Shown here in pieces: positions 28,230 to 37,608 of a stretch of 64,000 nt of DNA (positions are counted from its first letter, which is position 1; the number at the start of each line of letters is the position of its first letter). The notes under the pieces are model-generated. The model saw only the letters and a list, made by a program, of their open reading frames with translations, searched no databases and was not told the origin of the DNA. Source of the stretch: AP-15 sp963700195 (GTDB lineage: Bacteria > Pseudomonadota > Alphaproteobacteria > ATCC43930 > CGMCC-115725); NCBI GenBank assembly GCA_963700195.1, contig CAVOWQ010000007.1, forward strand, positions 62,001 through 126,000, in the 5' to 3' direction. A program made the translations under genes and the position numbers.

Positions 28230-28271
28230 TTGCCGCGGAGGGGAAAAGGATTGCCGCAGAGGGGAAAAGGA
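28230..28271. repeat. 21-base tandem direct repeat
   Basis: TTGCCGCGGAGGGGAAAAGG plus A, repeated once with a single G-to-A change. It lies in the leader region of the small ORF at 28369. Purine-rich and AGGGG-containing. Confidence 0.75.
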
Positions 28272-28317
28272 ACATAGCGGTTTCAATCTGTTAATGACAT
28301 GGCACGATGTTTGCCCG

Positions 28318-28355
28318 TCAATATCGCGCGCGGAGTTTGCTGAGCGCGATATTGA
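28318..28355. promoter_or_regulatory. 12-base perfect inverted repeat before a small membrane-peptide gene
   Basis: TCAATATCGCGC (28318-28329) and GCGCGATATTGA (28344-28355) are exact inverted copies with a 14-base spacer. The right arm ends 5 bases before the GGAGG ribosome site and 13 bases before the ATG of the 43-residue ORF. It could be an operator or an RNA hairpin controlling translation. Confidence 0.6.
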
Positions 28356-28368
28356 CCGGAGGAGCCCG

Positions 28369-28500
28369 ATGGCGCACGCGGCAATGACACGGTTGCAAGA
28401 GCCACTGCCCCTCGACACGGCGATGCTGTCGAACATCGCGTTGTCGCTCTTTCTGTGGAATATCGGCTTGCGCATCGCGGGTTTGCTCTTGGCAGCCTAA
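28369..28500 (+). CDS. 43-residue single-TM peptide
   Basis: ATG preceded by GGAGGA at ideal spacing. The peptide has a polar N-terminus (MAHAAMTRLQEPLPLD) and one membrane helix (MLSNIALSLFLWNIGLRIAGLLLAA in two parts). It is followed by a convergent transglycosylase gene after 7 bases. No family recognised. The strong ribosome site and the inverted repeat just upstream support a real, regulated gene. Confidence 0.5.
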   Translation: MAHAAMTRLQEPLPLDTAMLSNIALSLFLWNIGLRIAGLLLAA

Positions 28501-28507
28501 CATTCGA

Positions 28508-29251
28508 TCATCTGCTCTGCTGCGCCGCACGCTGCAAAGCCAACTGCAGCGCTTGGTCGAGTTTTCGGGAGAATCGTGTCGGTCTGCCACCAAAACCGGG
28601 GGCTTCGGCCCAAGCGTCGGGTCCAGAACACCCGGCGTAGACAAGCGAGTCCGGCGGCGCCGAAGCGGGCTCTCTCGCCTCTTCGCTCGGTTGCCGGTGC
28701 CGCCCGGTCTCGGCGCCGTTGCACAGACCGCTCTCGTGAAGAACGCGCCGCAAATAGGCCGCGACGCCGGTGAGAAATTGGTCGGGAGGTCGTCCGGCTT
28801 TGACCCAGGCATCCATCTTGCCAATGCCCCAATTGTACGCGGCGATCGCGTCGGGCCAATTACCGTATCGCTCATACAGCCGTAACAAATACGCTCGTCC
28901 TATTGCGCGGTTCTGCAATGAATCAAATCGGTCCCCGCCGCCGACATCCGTCGCCGCCGCCTCGCTGACCTGCATTGGCCCTTGCGGTCCGGACGGATCC
29001 GGCCGCCACATCGCCATGTCGTTGCCGTGGCTCGACTCCGCTCCATCGACCGCGCTCACCACGCGGTCGAGCGGCGCCGCCGGAGCGGCATCCTTGGCCG
29101 CTGGTCGGCCCGAATGGGCGAGGTTGCCGGACACGGCCGGAGCGTCGCTCAAGCCCGCCCGCTCACCCGCTACTGCATCCGCTGCAATCGCCTGGGTCGC
29201 AAACAAAGCAGTGATCAGCCATCTAGTATAGCCCAAGGGTTTTCCCCTCAC
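28508..29251 (-). CDS. Lytic transglycosylase, SLT domain
   Basis: 247 residues with a signal peptide (LITALFATQAIAADAVA). The SLT fold is visible: catalytic Glu in VDGAESSHGND, GPQGPMQVSEAAATDVG, NRAIGRAYLLRLYERYGNW and DAIAAYNWGIGKMDAW. It cleaves the MurNAc-GlcNAc bond of peptidoglycan in the periplasm. The C-terminal 80 residues are Pro/Arg-rich with no domain seen. An AT-rich 110-base stretch upstream likely carries its promoter. Confidence 0.85.
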   Translation of the reverse strand: MRGKPLGYTRWLITALFATQAIAADAVAGERAGLSDAPAVSGNLAHSGRPAAKDAAPAAPLDRVVSAVDGAESSHGNDMAMWRPDPSGPQGPMQVSEAAATDVGGGDRFDSLQNRAIGRAYLLRLYERYGNWPDAIAAYNWGIGKMDAWVKAGRPPDQFLTGVAAYLRRVLHESGLCNGAETGRHRQPSEEAREPASAPPDSLVYAGCSGPDAWAEAPGFGGRPTRFSRKLDQALQLALQRAAQQSR

Positions 29252-29365
29252 AGCTGCTCGATGAAAATAGCAGCTTTTGATTCGTATTGAGCTTTAATTC
29301 GTAGTTAATTTTTCATTTGTCTTGTCGCAGCCCGCGAATATCAGTGTTCGTGCAGTAAAAGGGTC

Positions 29366-30569
29366 TCACAAGACCTCGAATAGCCCGGCCGCGCCCATGC
29401 CGCCGCCGACGCACATCGTGACGACAACATAACGAACCCCGCGGCGCTTACCCTCGATCAGCGCGTGACCGGCCATGCGCGCGCCCGACATCCCGTAAGG
29501 GTGACCGATCGAAATGGCGCCCCCGTCGACATTGTAACGCTCGGGATCGATGCCGAGCCGGTTGCGGCAATAGAGAGCCTGCACGGCGAAGGCTTCGTTG
29601 AGCTCCCACAGCCCGATATCCTCGAGCGTGAGCCTATGCTGCCGCAACAGCTTTGGAACGGCAAAAACCGGACCGATCCCCATCTCGTCCGGCGCGCAGC
29701 CGGCGACTGCAATACCGCGATAGGCGCCGAGCGGCTGCAGTCCGCGACGTTCGGCCTCCTTCGCCTCCATCAGCAGCGCAGGCGGACGCGCCGTCGGACA
29801 GCTGAGAGGCGTTTCCTGCCGTGATGAACCGGCCCTCTTTGACGGTCTGCCCATCGCGGAATACCGGTTTCAACGAGGTCAACGCCGCGAGCGTCGTCGA
29901 TGGCCGGTTGCCTTCGTCCTTTTCGAGGGTCACCGGGACTGGGGAAATCTCGCCGGTCTCGCGGTTTTCGACCCGCATGATCGAGGGCAGCGGAGCGATC
30001 TCCTGATCGAAATGTCCTGCCTCCTGTCCCGCTGCAGTCCGTCGCTGGGACTGCAGGGCGTATTCGTCCTGCGCGTCGCGGGTAACCTGGTAGCGCTCGG
30101 CGACAATCTCGGCCGTCTCGATCATCGTCATGTAGAGGTCCGGGTGCTGCTCGACCAACCAGGGATCCTGCGCCCGATACTGGTTGCGATGCTCGTTTTG
30201 GACCAGCGAGATCGACTCGACCCCGCCTCCGACAGCGATGTCCATTCCATCATCGACGATCTGTTTCGCGGCGGTTGCGATCGCCATCAGCCCCGAAGCG
30301 CATTGGCGATCGATCGTCATTCCAGCGACCGAAACGGGCAGCCCGCCGCGGACCGCAGCCTGACGCGCCAAATTGAAGCCGCTCGACCCTTGCTGCAGCG
30401 CGGCGCCCAGCACGACATCCTCGACTTCGGCCGGATCGACCCCGGCGCGCCGCACCGCCTCGGCAACCACGTGGCCGGCGAGAGCCTGCGCCTGCGTGTC
30501 GTTGAAAGCACCGCGATAAGCCCTGCCGATCGGCGTGCGGGCGGTCGATACGATGACGGCTTCGCGCAT
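29366..30569 (-). CDS. Acetyl-CoA acyltransferase (thiolase), one frame break
   Basis: About 400 residues when joined. The start is the ATG with GGAGG upstream (MREAVIVSTARTPIG). The acyl-accepting Cys is in MTIDRQCASGLMAI. The C-terminal catalytic His and Cys are in AISIGHPYGMSGARM and VTMCVGGGMGAAGLFE. Near 29784 one extra base in SDGASAC/VLMEAKE shifts the frame. It cleaves 3-ketoacyl-CoA or forms acetoacetyl-CoA. It is divergent from a serine hydrolase gene. Confidence 0.9.
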
Positions 30570-30708
30570 TTCATCCTCCCGAGGAAGCGGCTGCGACGCG
30601 GATCTTACGCCGAAACCTCTCCTCCCGGCTATCCGCGAGCATGGATGCCCCTCCCACAAGCGGGCGCGGTCATGTAGCATCATAGCAGGACCCTGTGAGG
30701 AGACCGCC

Positions 30709-31821
30709 ATGCCTGACGCTTATCCGTTGCCCTCCGCCGACCCGGCGAGCCTCGGCTTCGCCGCGACGCCGCTGCAGCATCTCGATCGGCTGATCCGCCA
30801 GCATATCGAGGAAGGCCGCTACCCCGGCGCCCAGATAGCACTGGCGCGCCACGGCAAGCTGGCGCTGTTCCGCACTTATGGCGATGCCAAGACCGAGGTC
30901 CGGAACCTGCCAGGGACGGACGACACCCTTTTCCTGCTGTTCAGCCAGACCAAGGTGCTGACGAGCTGCGCGGTGTGGACATTGATCGAGGAAGGCAAGC
31001 TCTCCTTTATGGACCGGATCGCGGACCACCTGCCGGAGTTCGCCAAGCGCGGCAAGGGCGAGATCACCTTGCATCAGGTCATGACCCATCAGGGCGGGTT
31101 TCCCAGCGGCGACGTGACCCAGGCGACCTGGACCGATCACACAAGGATGCGCGCCGAGGTTTGCGACTTTTCGCTCGACTGGACCCCCGGCACACGGCTG
31201 CAATACCACCCGCGCGCCGCGCATCTGACCCAGGCGATGGTCATCGAGGCGGTTACCGGGCAGGACTATCGCGACGTGATCCGCGAAAAAGTGCTGGCCC
31301 CGCTGGGGCTCGCAAAGGACATCTTTGTCGGCGTGCCGCCGAGCGAGCAGGAGCGTTGTGCCGACACCTATGCGCCGGAGGCCCGTGACAACTCAGCCGA
31401 GTTCAAGGCGGCCGGCATGCCGAGCGGCGGCGGCTATGCGACCGCCCGCGGGATGGCGGCATTTTACCAGATGCTGCTTGGGCGCGGCCGGCTCGGGGAT
31501 GTGCGGCTGCTCTCGCCGCGGCTCGTCAGCTATGTGACACGCAGCCACACCGGCGACCGCGGCGACGACGCGATGGGCGGCATCCCGATGCATCGCGGCC
31601 TCGGCCCGCATGTCCGCGGCGACAGCGACCGTATCCGCGGTCTCGGCACGATCGGCGCGCCGGACACCTTCGGCCATGGCGGCGCCGGCACCTCATATTC
31701 GTGGGCCGACCCGACGAGCGGCGTCTCGTTCACCTACATCACGAACTTCATGTCGCCCGATCCGTGGCACACGGCCCGCCTCGACCGCGTCGCCAACCTC
31801 GTCCACGCCGCGATCGATTGA
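30709..31821 (+). CDS. Serine hydrolase, beta-lactamase/PBP4-like (class C fold)
   Basis: 370 residues from the ATG preceded by GTGAGGAGA. The class C signature Ser-x-x-Lys is in LLFSQTKVLTSC. The second motif Tyr-x-Asn appears as QYHPRAAH, with Pro where Asn is expected. The third is FGHGGAGTSYSW. No signal peptide, so probably a cytosolic esterase or amide hydrolase of the EstB/LovD-like group rather than a beta-lactamase (inference). Confidence 0.88.
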   Translation: MPDAYPLPSADPASLGFAATPLQHLDRLIRQHIEEGRYPGAQIALARHGKLALFRTYGDAKTEVRNLPGTDDTLFLLFSQTKVLTSCAVWTLIEEGKLSFMDRIADHLPEFAKRGKGEITLHQVMTHQGGFPSGDVTQATWTDHTRMRAEVCDFSLDWTPGTRLQYHPRAAHLTQAMVIEAVTGQDYRDVIREKVLAPLGLAKDIFVGVPPSEQERCADTYAPEARDNSAEFKAAGMPSGGGYATARGMAAFYQMLLGRGRLGDVRLLSPRLVSYVTRSHTGDRGDDAMGGIPMHRGLGPHVRGDSDRIRGLGTIGAPDTFGHGGAGTSYSWADPTSGVSFTYITNFMSPDPWHTARLDRVANLVHAAID

Positions 31822-31859
31822 GCTGATGCTCATTGTGAATCCGATCGACTATGGTCTCT

Positions 31860-31999
31860 CAACCCTCTCCCCCCGCCGGCCTGGGGGAGAGGGCAGGGTG
31901 AGGGGGGCCGACGAGCTAGCTCGCGGCACCGCCTACCTCAACCCTCCCAACCCTCCGGGTTGGGCCCCTCCCTCTCCCCCTAAAGGGCGGAGAGGGGCT
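31860..31999. repeat. Two dispersed GC-rich palindromes in tandem
   Basis: The first has arms CCCTCTCCCCCCGCCGGCC / GGGGGAGAGGGCAGGGTGAG. The second (about 31944-31999) has CTCTCCCCCTAAAGGGCGG and AGAGGGGC. They belong to the same family as repeats at 19.0, 36.1, 38.5 and 62.8 kb and fill the gap before the next gene. Confidence 0.7.
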
Positions 32000-32011
32000 T
32001 TCGGGTAAGTC

Positions 32012-33343
32012 ATGGCCCCAAAGGTCGATCCGGTAAATTCCGACGCGGTGCTGCCGGCGCGCGCTGATGTCGTGATCATCGGCGGCGGGATCATCGGCGC
32101 CAGCACGGCCCTGTTCCTGGCCCAGAAGGGTGTCCGCGCGGTGTTGTGCGAGAAGGGGCACATTGCCGGTGAGCAGTCGAGCCGCAATTGGGGCTGGTGC
32201 CGCAAGATGGGTCGCGATCCGCGCGAATTGCCGCTGATCATTGAGAGCCTTCGGCTGTGGCAAGGCATGAACGAGTTGGTCGAGGCCGAAACCGGTTTCC
32301 GCCAAGCCGGCATCATGTATCTGGCGGAGACCCAGGCCGAGCTCGGGCAGCTCGGAACCTGGCTCGAGCACGCTCGCCAATACCAGCTCGACACCCGCAT
32401 ACTCACCCGCGCCGAAGCCGCGGAGCTGATGCCGGGTTTGACAGGCAACTGGACGGGCGCGCTTTACACCGCGAGCGACGGCAAAGCCGAGCCGCAGAGG
32501 GCGGCGCCGGCGATCGCCGAAGCGGCGCGGCGGCACGGCGCGGCGATCGTCACCCAATGCGCCGCACGCGGCATCGAGACAGCAGGCGGGCGCGTCTCAG
32601 CGGTGGTGACCGAAAAGGGCCGCATCTCGTGCGACAAGGTGGTGCTCGCCGGCGGCGCGTGGTGCCGGCTGTTCTGCGGCAATCTCGGCGTCGCGCTGCC
32701 GCAGCTCAAAGTGCTGGCGACGGTCATGCGCACTCAGCCGCTCGAAGGCGGCCCGGAGATTTCCGCATCAGGAGGGCTCTTCGGGTTTCGCAAGCGGATG
32801 GACGGCGGCTACACCGTCGCGACCCTCGGGGTGCGGACGATCGACCTCGTGCCCGATAATTTTCGGCTGTTTTTCGATTACCTGCCCGCAGCCCGGCTGC
32901 ACTGGAAGAAGTTGCGGTTCCGCGTCGGCCGCCGCTGGATCGAGGAATGGCGCATTCCTCGCCATTGGGGCTTGGACCAGACCTCCCCGTTCGAGGCGAT
33001 GCGCGTGCTCGATCCGGAGCCCGACCAGTTCGTCGTCGATCGGGCGCGCACGGCCACGGCCGAGGCCTTCCCAGTGTTCCGCAACGCGGTGGTCGCCGAA
33101 AGCTGGGGCGGCATGATCGATGTCATGCCCGATGCGGTACCGGTCATCTCACCGGTCGAGAGCCTGCCCGGCTTCTTTATTGCCACCGGGTTCTCCGGCC
33201 ACGGCTTCGGCATCGGTCCGGGGGCCGGCAAGCTGGTGGCCGATATGGTCGCCGGCGACCCAACCTTGGTCGACCCGGCGCCGTTTCGCTTGTCCCGGTT
33301 CAGCGACGGCTCGAACCCGCAGCCGCACCCGCTCGCCAGCTGA
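32012..33343 (+). CDS. FAD-dependent oxidoreductase, D-amino acid oxidase (DAO) family
   Basis: 443 residues, intact. N-terminal dinucleotide fold ADVVIIGGGIIGASTALFLA followed by EKGHIAGEQSSRNWGWCR, where RNWGWCRK is typical of glycine/D-amino-acid oxidase relatives. C-terminal FAD contact FFIATGFSGHGFGIGPGAGK. It oxidises an amine or hydroxy acid substrate. The substrate is unknown. Confidence 0.9.
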   Translation: MAPKVDPVNSDAVLPARADVVIIGGGIIGASTALFLAQKGVRAVLCEKGHIAGEQSSRNWGWCRKMGRDPRELPLIIESLRLWQGMNELVEAETGFRQAGIMYLAETQAELGQLGTWLEHARQYQLDTRILTRAEAAELMPGLTGNWTGALYTASDGKAEPQRAAPAIAEAARRHGAAIVTQCAARGIETAGGRVSAVVTEKGRISCDKVVLAGGAWCRLFCGNLGVALPQLKVLATVMRTQPLEGGPEISASGGLFGFRKRMDGGYTVATLGVRTIDLVPDNFRLFFDYLPAARLHWKKLRFRVGRRWIEEWRIPRHWGLDQTSPFEAMRVLDPEPDQFVVDRARTATAEAFPVFRNAVVAESWGGMIDVMPDAVPVISPVESLPGFFIATGFSGHGFGIGPGAGKLVADMVAGDPTLVDPAPFRLSRFSDGSNPQPHPLAS

Positions 33344-33345
33344 GA

Positions 33346-33864
33346 TCAGTTGATCGAGGCGAGCTCCTCGATCCGCAAGCCATCGCGGACCCGCGCGACC
33401 AGCGCTTCCGGGTCATAGACGACCCCGACCGGGTTCTTGTCGGTGGCCGAGCGCCCCCGCATGTAGGATTGCCCGTCGGTCGCCGTAGCGAAATTGTCGA
33501 CCAGCAGCTCGACCTGATTGTGGTCGGGATCGTGATAGTACATCGATGTCGTTACGCCATGATTTACGCAGCGATGCGGGCGGATGCCGAGCTCCTTGAG
33601 CCGCTGATAATTATCGATCAGATCGTCGAGACCGCCAAACGTGAAAGCGACATGATTGAGGCCCGCCGCATCGGGCTGCCGCTCCGTCAGCGGCCCGGGA
33701 TCGAGGAAGGCGACCCGGTGATGCTCGTCATCATAACTGATAAACGAGATGCGCTCGGCTTCGTAAAGTATCTCGGCGCCGAGCACCTTGCAGTACCAAT
33801 CGATCATCTCGCGCCGGCGATTGGTCTGCAACACGATGTGCGACAGCTTTGTCGGTGACGCCAT
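33346..33864 (-). CDS. VOC-family (glyoxalase/extradiol dioxygenase fold) protein
   Basis: 172 residues with two paired beta-alpha-beta-beta-beta modules. Likely metal ligands: His in KLSHIVLQTN, His in AGLNHVAFTFGG and Glu in DPDHNQVELLVDN. It resembles the catalytic module of biphenyl-2,3-diol dioxygenases, but is too short for a two-domain enzyme. It is convergent with the FAD oxidoreductase (2-base gap) and downstream of the aldo/keto reductase on the same strand. Confidence 0.85.
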   Translation of the reverse strand: MASPTKLSHIVLQTNRRREMIDWYCKVLGAEILYEAERISFISYDDEHHRVAFLDPGPLTERQPDAAGLNHVAFTFGGLDDLIDNYQRLKELGIRPHRCVNHGVTTSMYYHDPDHNQVELLVDNFATATDGQSYMRGRSATDKNPVGVVYDPEALVARVRDGLRIEELASIN

Positions 33865-33924
33865 CTCCTGACTCCTCCATCTGATTGTCGTAGTTTAGGC
33901 GATCTACCCGGTAACCGGCAAACC

Positions 33925-34926
33925 TCAGATATAGACGCCCCGCATTCCGCCTTCGGGGTAGCGGGTGCCGGCGGCGGCGCCGATCGGTATCGTCGTCGAG
34001 ATGCGATCGACATCGGCCTCGGACAAACGCACCCGCATCGCGCCGAGATTTTCCTCCAGCCGTGCGATGCGCTTGGTGCCCGGTATCGGGATCACATCGG
34101 GACCCTGCGCCAGCAACCAGGCGAGACAAAGCTGCGCGGGGGTGCAGCCTTTGTCTTGGGCAATTGCTTCGATGCGTTGCACCAGCTCGCGGTTCTTGGC
34201 GAAATTGTCGCCCATGAACCGCGGGTGACGGCCGCGGGTGTCGCCCTGAGCCAAGTTTCCGAGGTCGGGGACGTCGCCAGTCAGCAGACTGCGACCGAGC
34301 GGGGCGTAGGCGACGAAGGCGATGCCCAAGTCGCGGGTGAGCCCGCGCGTCTCGGTCGCTTCTTCCCGGTAGAGTAGCGAGAATTCGCTTTGCACGGCGG
34401 CAATCGGGTGGACGGCGTGAGCCCGCCGGATGCGCTCCGGCCGGGCCTCGCACAGCCCCAGATACCGGACCTTGCCCTGTTCGACGAGCCGCGACATGGC
34501 GCCAACGGTATCCTCGACCGGCACCGCCGGATCGACCCGGTGCTGGTAATAGAGATCGATGACATCGACGCCGAGCCGCTTGAGGCTCGCGTCGCACGCC
34601 TGGGCAACATAGGCGGGGGTCCCGTCGACGCCGTTGGCGCCGCCCGGCCGGCGGGTCTGGCCGAATTTGGTCACGATCACGACGCCGTTGCGCCGGCCCT
34701 TCAATGCCCGGCCGAGGAGTTCCTCGTTCTGGCCCCAGCCATACATGTCCGAGCTGTCGAAATGATCGACGCCGAGCTCGACCGCCCGGTGGATCAGCCG
34801 GACGCCGGCCTCGTCGTCGCTCGTGCCGTAGACGCCGGACAACGACATGCAGCCGAGCCCAATCGCCGAGACCTCCGGTCCCGCCTTGCCGAGTCTGCGC
34901 CGCTCCGTGACAAGAGCATCAGTCAT
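33925..34926 (-). CDS. Aldo/keto reductase
   Basis: 333 residues, intact. Catalytic tetrad Asp-Tyr-Lys-His is visible in HFDSSDMYGWG, VIVTKFGQ and LYYQHRVDP. C-terminal cofactor site PIPGTKRIARLEENLGA. Members near this sequence (YakC/AKR13-like) reduce aldehydes or ketones with NADPH. It is divergent from the Asp-box protein gene. Confidence 0.92.
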   Translation of the reverse strand: MTDALVTERRRLGKAGPEVSAIGLGCMSLSGVYGTSDDEAGVRLIHRAVELGVDHFDSSDMYGWGQNEELLGRALKGRRNGVVIVTKFGQTRRPGGANGVDGTPAYVAQACDASLKRLGVDVIDLYYQHRVDPAVPVEDTVGAMSRLVEQGKVRYLGLCEARPERIRRAHAVHPIAAVQSEFSLLYREEATETRGLTRDLGIAFVAYAPLGRSLLTGDVPDLGNLAQGDTRGRHPRFMGDNFAKNRELVQRIEAIAQDKGCTPAQLCLAWLLAQGPDVIPIPGTKRIARLEENLGAMRVRLSEADVDRISTTIPIGAAAGTRYPEGGMRGVYI

Positions 34927-35005
34927 CCGTCTCTCCAGCTAAAGCTTTGTGACAAGCTCTAATAGAGGGGTATGATCGCCGCGGCAATCCAGGCGAGGGA
35001 GGAGA

Positions 35006-36055
35006 ATGATGGCGAGCACTCATGTCTATGCCGGTACCGCGCGATCGATGGGAGCAACGGCCGGCGGTATTTTCCGCCAGGTTGCGGGCGACAACCGGTG
35101 GGAGCATCTGACCAACGGTGTGCCGGAAGACGCCGATGTCCACGCGATCACGGTCCATCCGGAAAACCCCGATGTCGTCTATGTCGGCAGCACCAAGGGC
35201 GCCTATCGCAGCACCAATCGCGGCAACACCTGGGAGCGGCTCCGCCTTCCCGACGACGCCGACATCTGGTCCGTCTGCATCCACCCGAAGAACCCGCGCA
35301 TCGTCTATGCCGGAGCGACACCCCCTGGTGTTTATCGCAGCGATGATGGCGGCGATACGTGGCGCAAGATGGCGGACCCGGGTCTCCCCGACCGGGTGAT
35401 CATGGGTTTCGCGTGCCGGGTCATGCGGCTCGATGTCGATCCCAATTCGCCCGACGACGTGTATGCGACGTTGGAGGCCAATGGTGCGATGCGCAGCCGC
35501 AACGGCGGCGAGAGCTGGGAGGACTGCACAGCCGATCTGATCCGCTTCTGCGAGGAGCCCAAATACCGCAGCCGGATCGGCAGCCAGACCGAAATCGAGG
35601 GGATGCTGGACGGCCATGCGCTGACCTGCAGCGCCGCCGCGCCCGGCACAGTGTTCCTCGCCAACCGCATGGGCCTCTTCCGCAGCAGCGACCGCGGCGA
35701 GCATTGGCAAGACATGGAAATCAACCGGTTCTCGCCATTGACCTATGGCCGCGACATCCGCGTGTCGCGGCACGACCCCAAGGTCATGTACGCGTGTCTC
35801 AGCCCGGCGGCGCGCAGCACCGACGGGTCGATCTACCGTAGCGACGATGTCGGCCAAACCTGGAAGCGCTTCGACCACGGCGTCAAGGCCGAGGCGACGA
35901 TGATGGGCGTCGCGGTGCATCCGCGCGACCCGAACCAGGTATACGGCGTCTCCCGTTTCGGCCAGGTGTTCGGCACGCAGGACGGCGGCCGCAGCTGGAA
36001 CGAGACGCGGCTCCCCGAAGGCGTCCGCGACGTCTACGCCGTCGCCTGCGGCTGA
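35006..36055 (+). CDS. Asp-box (BNR) beta-propeller protein
   Basis: 349 residues with at least six Asp-box repeats: YRSTNRGNTWERL, YRSDDGGDTWRKM, MRSRNGGESWEDC, FRSSDRGEHWQDM, YRSDDVGQTWKRF and GTQDGGRSWNE. Such proteins fold as sialidase- or photosystem assembly factor-like propellers. No signal peptide and no catalytic sialidase residues are evident. A GGGAGGAG ribosome site precedes two in-frame ATGs. Confidence 0.85.
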   Translation: MMASTHVYAGTARSMGATAGGIFRQVAGDNRWEHLTNGVPEDADVHAITVHPENPDVVYVGSTKGAYRSTNRGNTWERLRLPDDADIWSVCIHPKNPRIVYAGATPPGVYRSDDGGDTWRKMADPGLPDRVIMGFACRVMRLDVDPNSPDDVYATLEANGAMRSRNGGESWEDCTADLIRFCEEPKYRSRIGSQTEIEGMLDGHALTCSAAAPGTVFLANRMGLFRSSDRGEHWQDMEINRFSPLTYGRDIRVSRHDPKVMYACLSPAARSTDGSIYRSDDVGQTWKRFDHGVKAEATMMGVAVHPRDPNQVYGVSRFGQVFGTQDGGRSWNETRLPEGVRDVYAVACG

Positions 36056-36062
36056 ACTGAGC

Positions 36063-36155
36063 TGCCCCTCACCCTAGCCCTCTCCCCGCAAGCGGGGCGA
36101 GGGAATTAACTGCTCCCTCGCCCCGCTTGCGGGGAGAGGGTCGGGGTGAGGGGCA
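36063..36155. repeat. Two dispersed GC palindromes in inverted orientation
   Basis: Left copy 36064-36103 (TAGCCCTCTCCCCGCAAGCG inside) and right copy 36114-36154 are inverted to each other around AATTAACTG, so the whole can fold into one long hairpin. It fills the gap between the Asp-box gene and the aldolase gene, ending 14 bases before the ATG. Confidence 0.8.
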
Positions 36156-36168
36156 AAGAGAGGCACGA

Positions 36169-36951
36169 ATGACCAATTCTATGAAGCAGAAGCTCGCCGC
36201 CGGCGAGCTGGTGCTGTGCATGAATTTGCGGCTCGCCCGCACTGTCGACATCGCGATGGTCGCCAAGGCGGGCGGTTACGACGCGCTCTATGTCGACATG
36301 GAGCACAGCCCTTATTCCATCGACACGGCCGCGACAATCTGCGCTGCGGCGATCGGCATCGGCATTACCCCGCTGGTTCGCGTGCCGAGCCATGACGGGC
36401 ACTGGTCGAGCCGCGTGCTCGACGGCGGCGCGCAGGGCGTCATCGTCCCGCACGTCAACAACCGCGGCGAGGCGGAGGCGGTGGTGCGCAATTGCCGCTT
36501 TCCGCCATTGGGCCAGCGCTCGGTGATGGGGCTCGGGCCGGCGCTCGGCTACCGCGCGATGCCGCTCGGCGAGATCAATGAGCGGCTCAATGCGGAGACC
36601 GCGCTGATCGTCATGCTGGAAACCGCCGAGGGCATCGACAATGCCGCGGCGATCGCCGCACTGCCCGGGATCGACGTGCTGCTGATCGGCTCGGGCGATC
36701 TGACGACCGATTACGGCATCCCCGGGCAGGTCGATCACCCGCGGCTGCGCGAGGCCTATGAACGCGTCGCCGAAGCCTGCCATGCGCACGGCAAGGTGTT
36801 GGGGGTCGGCGGCATCCGCCACAATGTCGCTCTGCAGGGCGAGCTGATCCGCCTCGGCGCACGCTTCGTGATCGCCGGAACCGATGTCAATTACGTGCTG
36901 GCCGGCGCGCGCCAGGACACGACCGCATTGCGCGAGATCCCGCTCGGGTAA
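36169..36951 (+). CDS. HpcH/HpaI-family aldolase
   Basis: 260 residues. The chosen ATG starts MTNSMKQKLAAGELVLCMNL; an upstream start would translate the palindrome. Class II pyruvate aldolase features: DALYVDMEHSPYSIDT, the Arg in PLVRVPSHDG, the metal Glu in VMLETAEGIDNA and Asp in LIGSGDLTTDYG. It cleaves a 4-hydroxy-2-oxo acid to pyruvate and an aldehyde. It is followed by alkB after 6 bases. Confidence 0.9.
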   Translation: MTNSMKQKLAAGELVLCMNLRLARTVDIAMVAKAGGYDALYVDMEHSPYSIDTAATICAAAIGIGITPLVRVPSHDGHWSSRVLDGGAQGVIVPHVNNRGEAEAVVRNCRFPPLGQRSVMGLGPALGYRAMPLGEINERLNAETALIVMLETAEGIDNAAAIAALPGIDVLLIGSGDLTTDYGIPGQVDHPRLREAYERVAEACHAHGKVLGVGGIRHNVALQGELIRLGARFVIAGTDVNYVLAGARQDTTALREIPLG

Positions 36952-36957
36952 CCGGCA

Positions 36958-37605
36958 TTGGGTGACCTGCTGAGCAGCCTCGAACCGGCGCGAGCTGTCG
37001 AGCGGCTCAGCGAAGCAGCGGTGGTGTTGCGCGGCTTCGCCAGCAATATCGCCGCTGGGTTGCTTGCAGAGGTGGACAGCATCACTGCGGTCGCGCCGTT
37101 TCGCAACATGGTGACGCCGGGCGGGTTTCGCATGTCAGTGGGAATGACCAATTGCGGCAGCGCCGGCTGGGTGACGGATCGCAAAGGATATCGTTACGAG
37201 CCCCTCGACCCGATCACCGGCAAAGCTTGGCCCGCGATGCCGGATCTTTTTCTCCGTCTTGCGGCCAGCGCGGCGGCAGCCGCGGGATACCAGGACTTCG
37301 AACCCGACGCCTGCCTGATCAACCTTTACACCCCAGAGACCCGGTTGTCGCTGCACCGTGACGAGAACGAGCGTGACCTGACGGCGCCGATCGTTTCGGT
37401 GTCGCTTGGGTTGCCGGCGATTTTCCTGTTCGGAGGCAACCGCCGCAGCGACCGGCGCCGGCGCATTCTGCTGCAGAGCGGCGATGTCGTCGTCTGGGGC
37501 GGCGCCGATCGCCTCGTTTATCATGGCGTGGCGCCTCTTGCCGAAGGCGAAGACCCGCTGACCGGCAATCGCCGCATCAATTTGACCTTTCGAAAGGCGC
37601 TGTAA
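36958..37605 (+). CDS. alkB: DNA/RNA dealkylation dioxygenase AlkB
   Basis: 215 residues, the size of E. coli AlkB, from a TTG start. Fe(II) ligands His-x-Asp in SLHRDENERD and the distal His in RLVYHGVAPLAEG. The 2-oxoglutarate-binding Arg lies in NRRINLTFRKAL, the RxNxTxR motif. Substrate-side motif DACLINLYTPETRLS. It repairs 1-methyladenine and 3-methylcytosine by oxidative demethylation. It is probably co-transcribed with the aldolase gene before it. Confidence 0.95.
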   Translation: MGDLLSSLEPARAVERLSEAAVVLRGFASNIAAGLLAEVDSITAVAPFRNMVTPGGFRMSVGMTNCGSAGWVTDRKGYRYEPLDPITGKAWPAMPDLFLRLAASAAAAAGYQDFEPDACLINLYTPETRLSLHRDENERDLTAPIVSVSLGLPAIFLFGGNRRSDRRRRILLQSGDVVVWGGADRLVYHGVAPLAEGEDPLTGNRRINLTFRKAL

Positions 37606-37608
37606 TCA

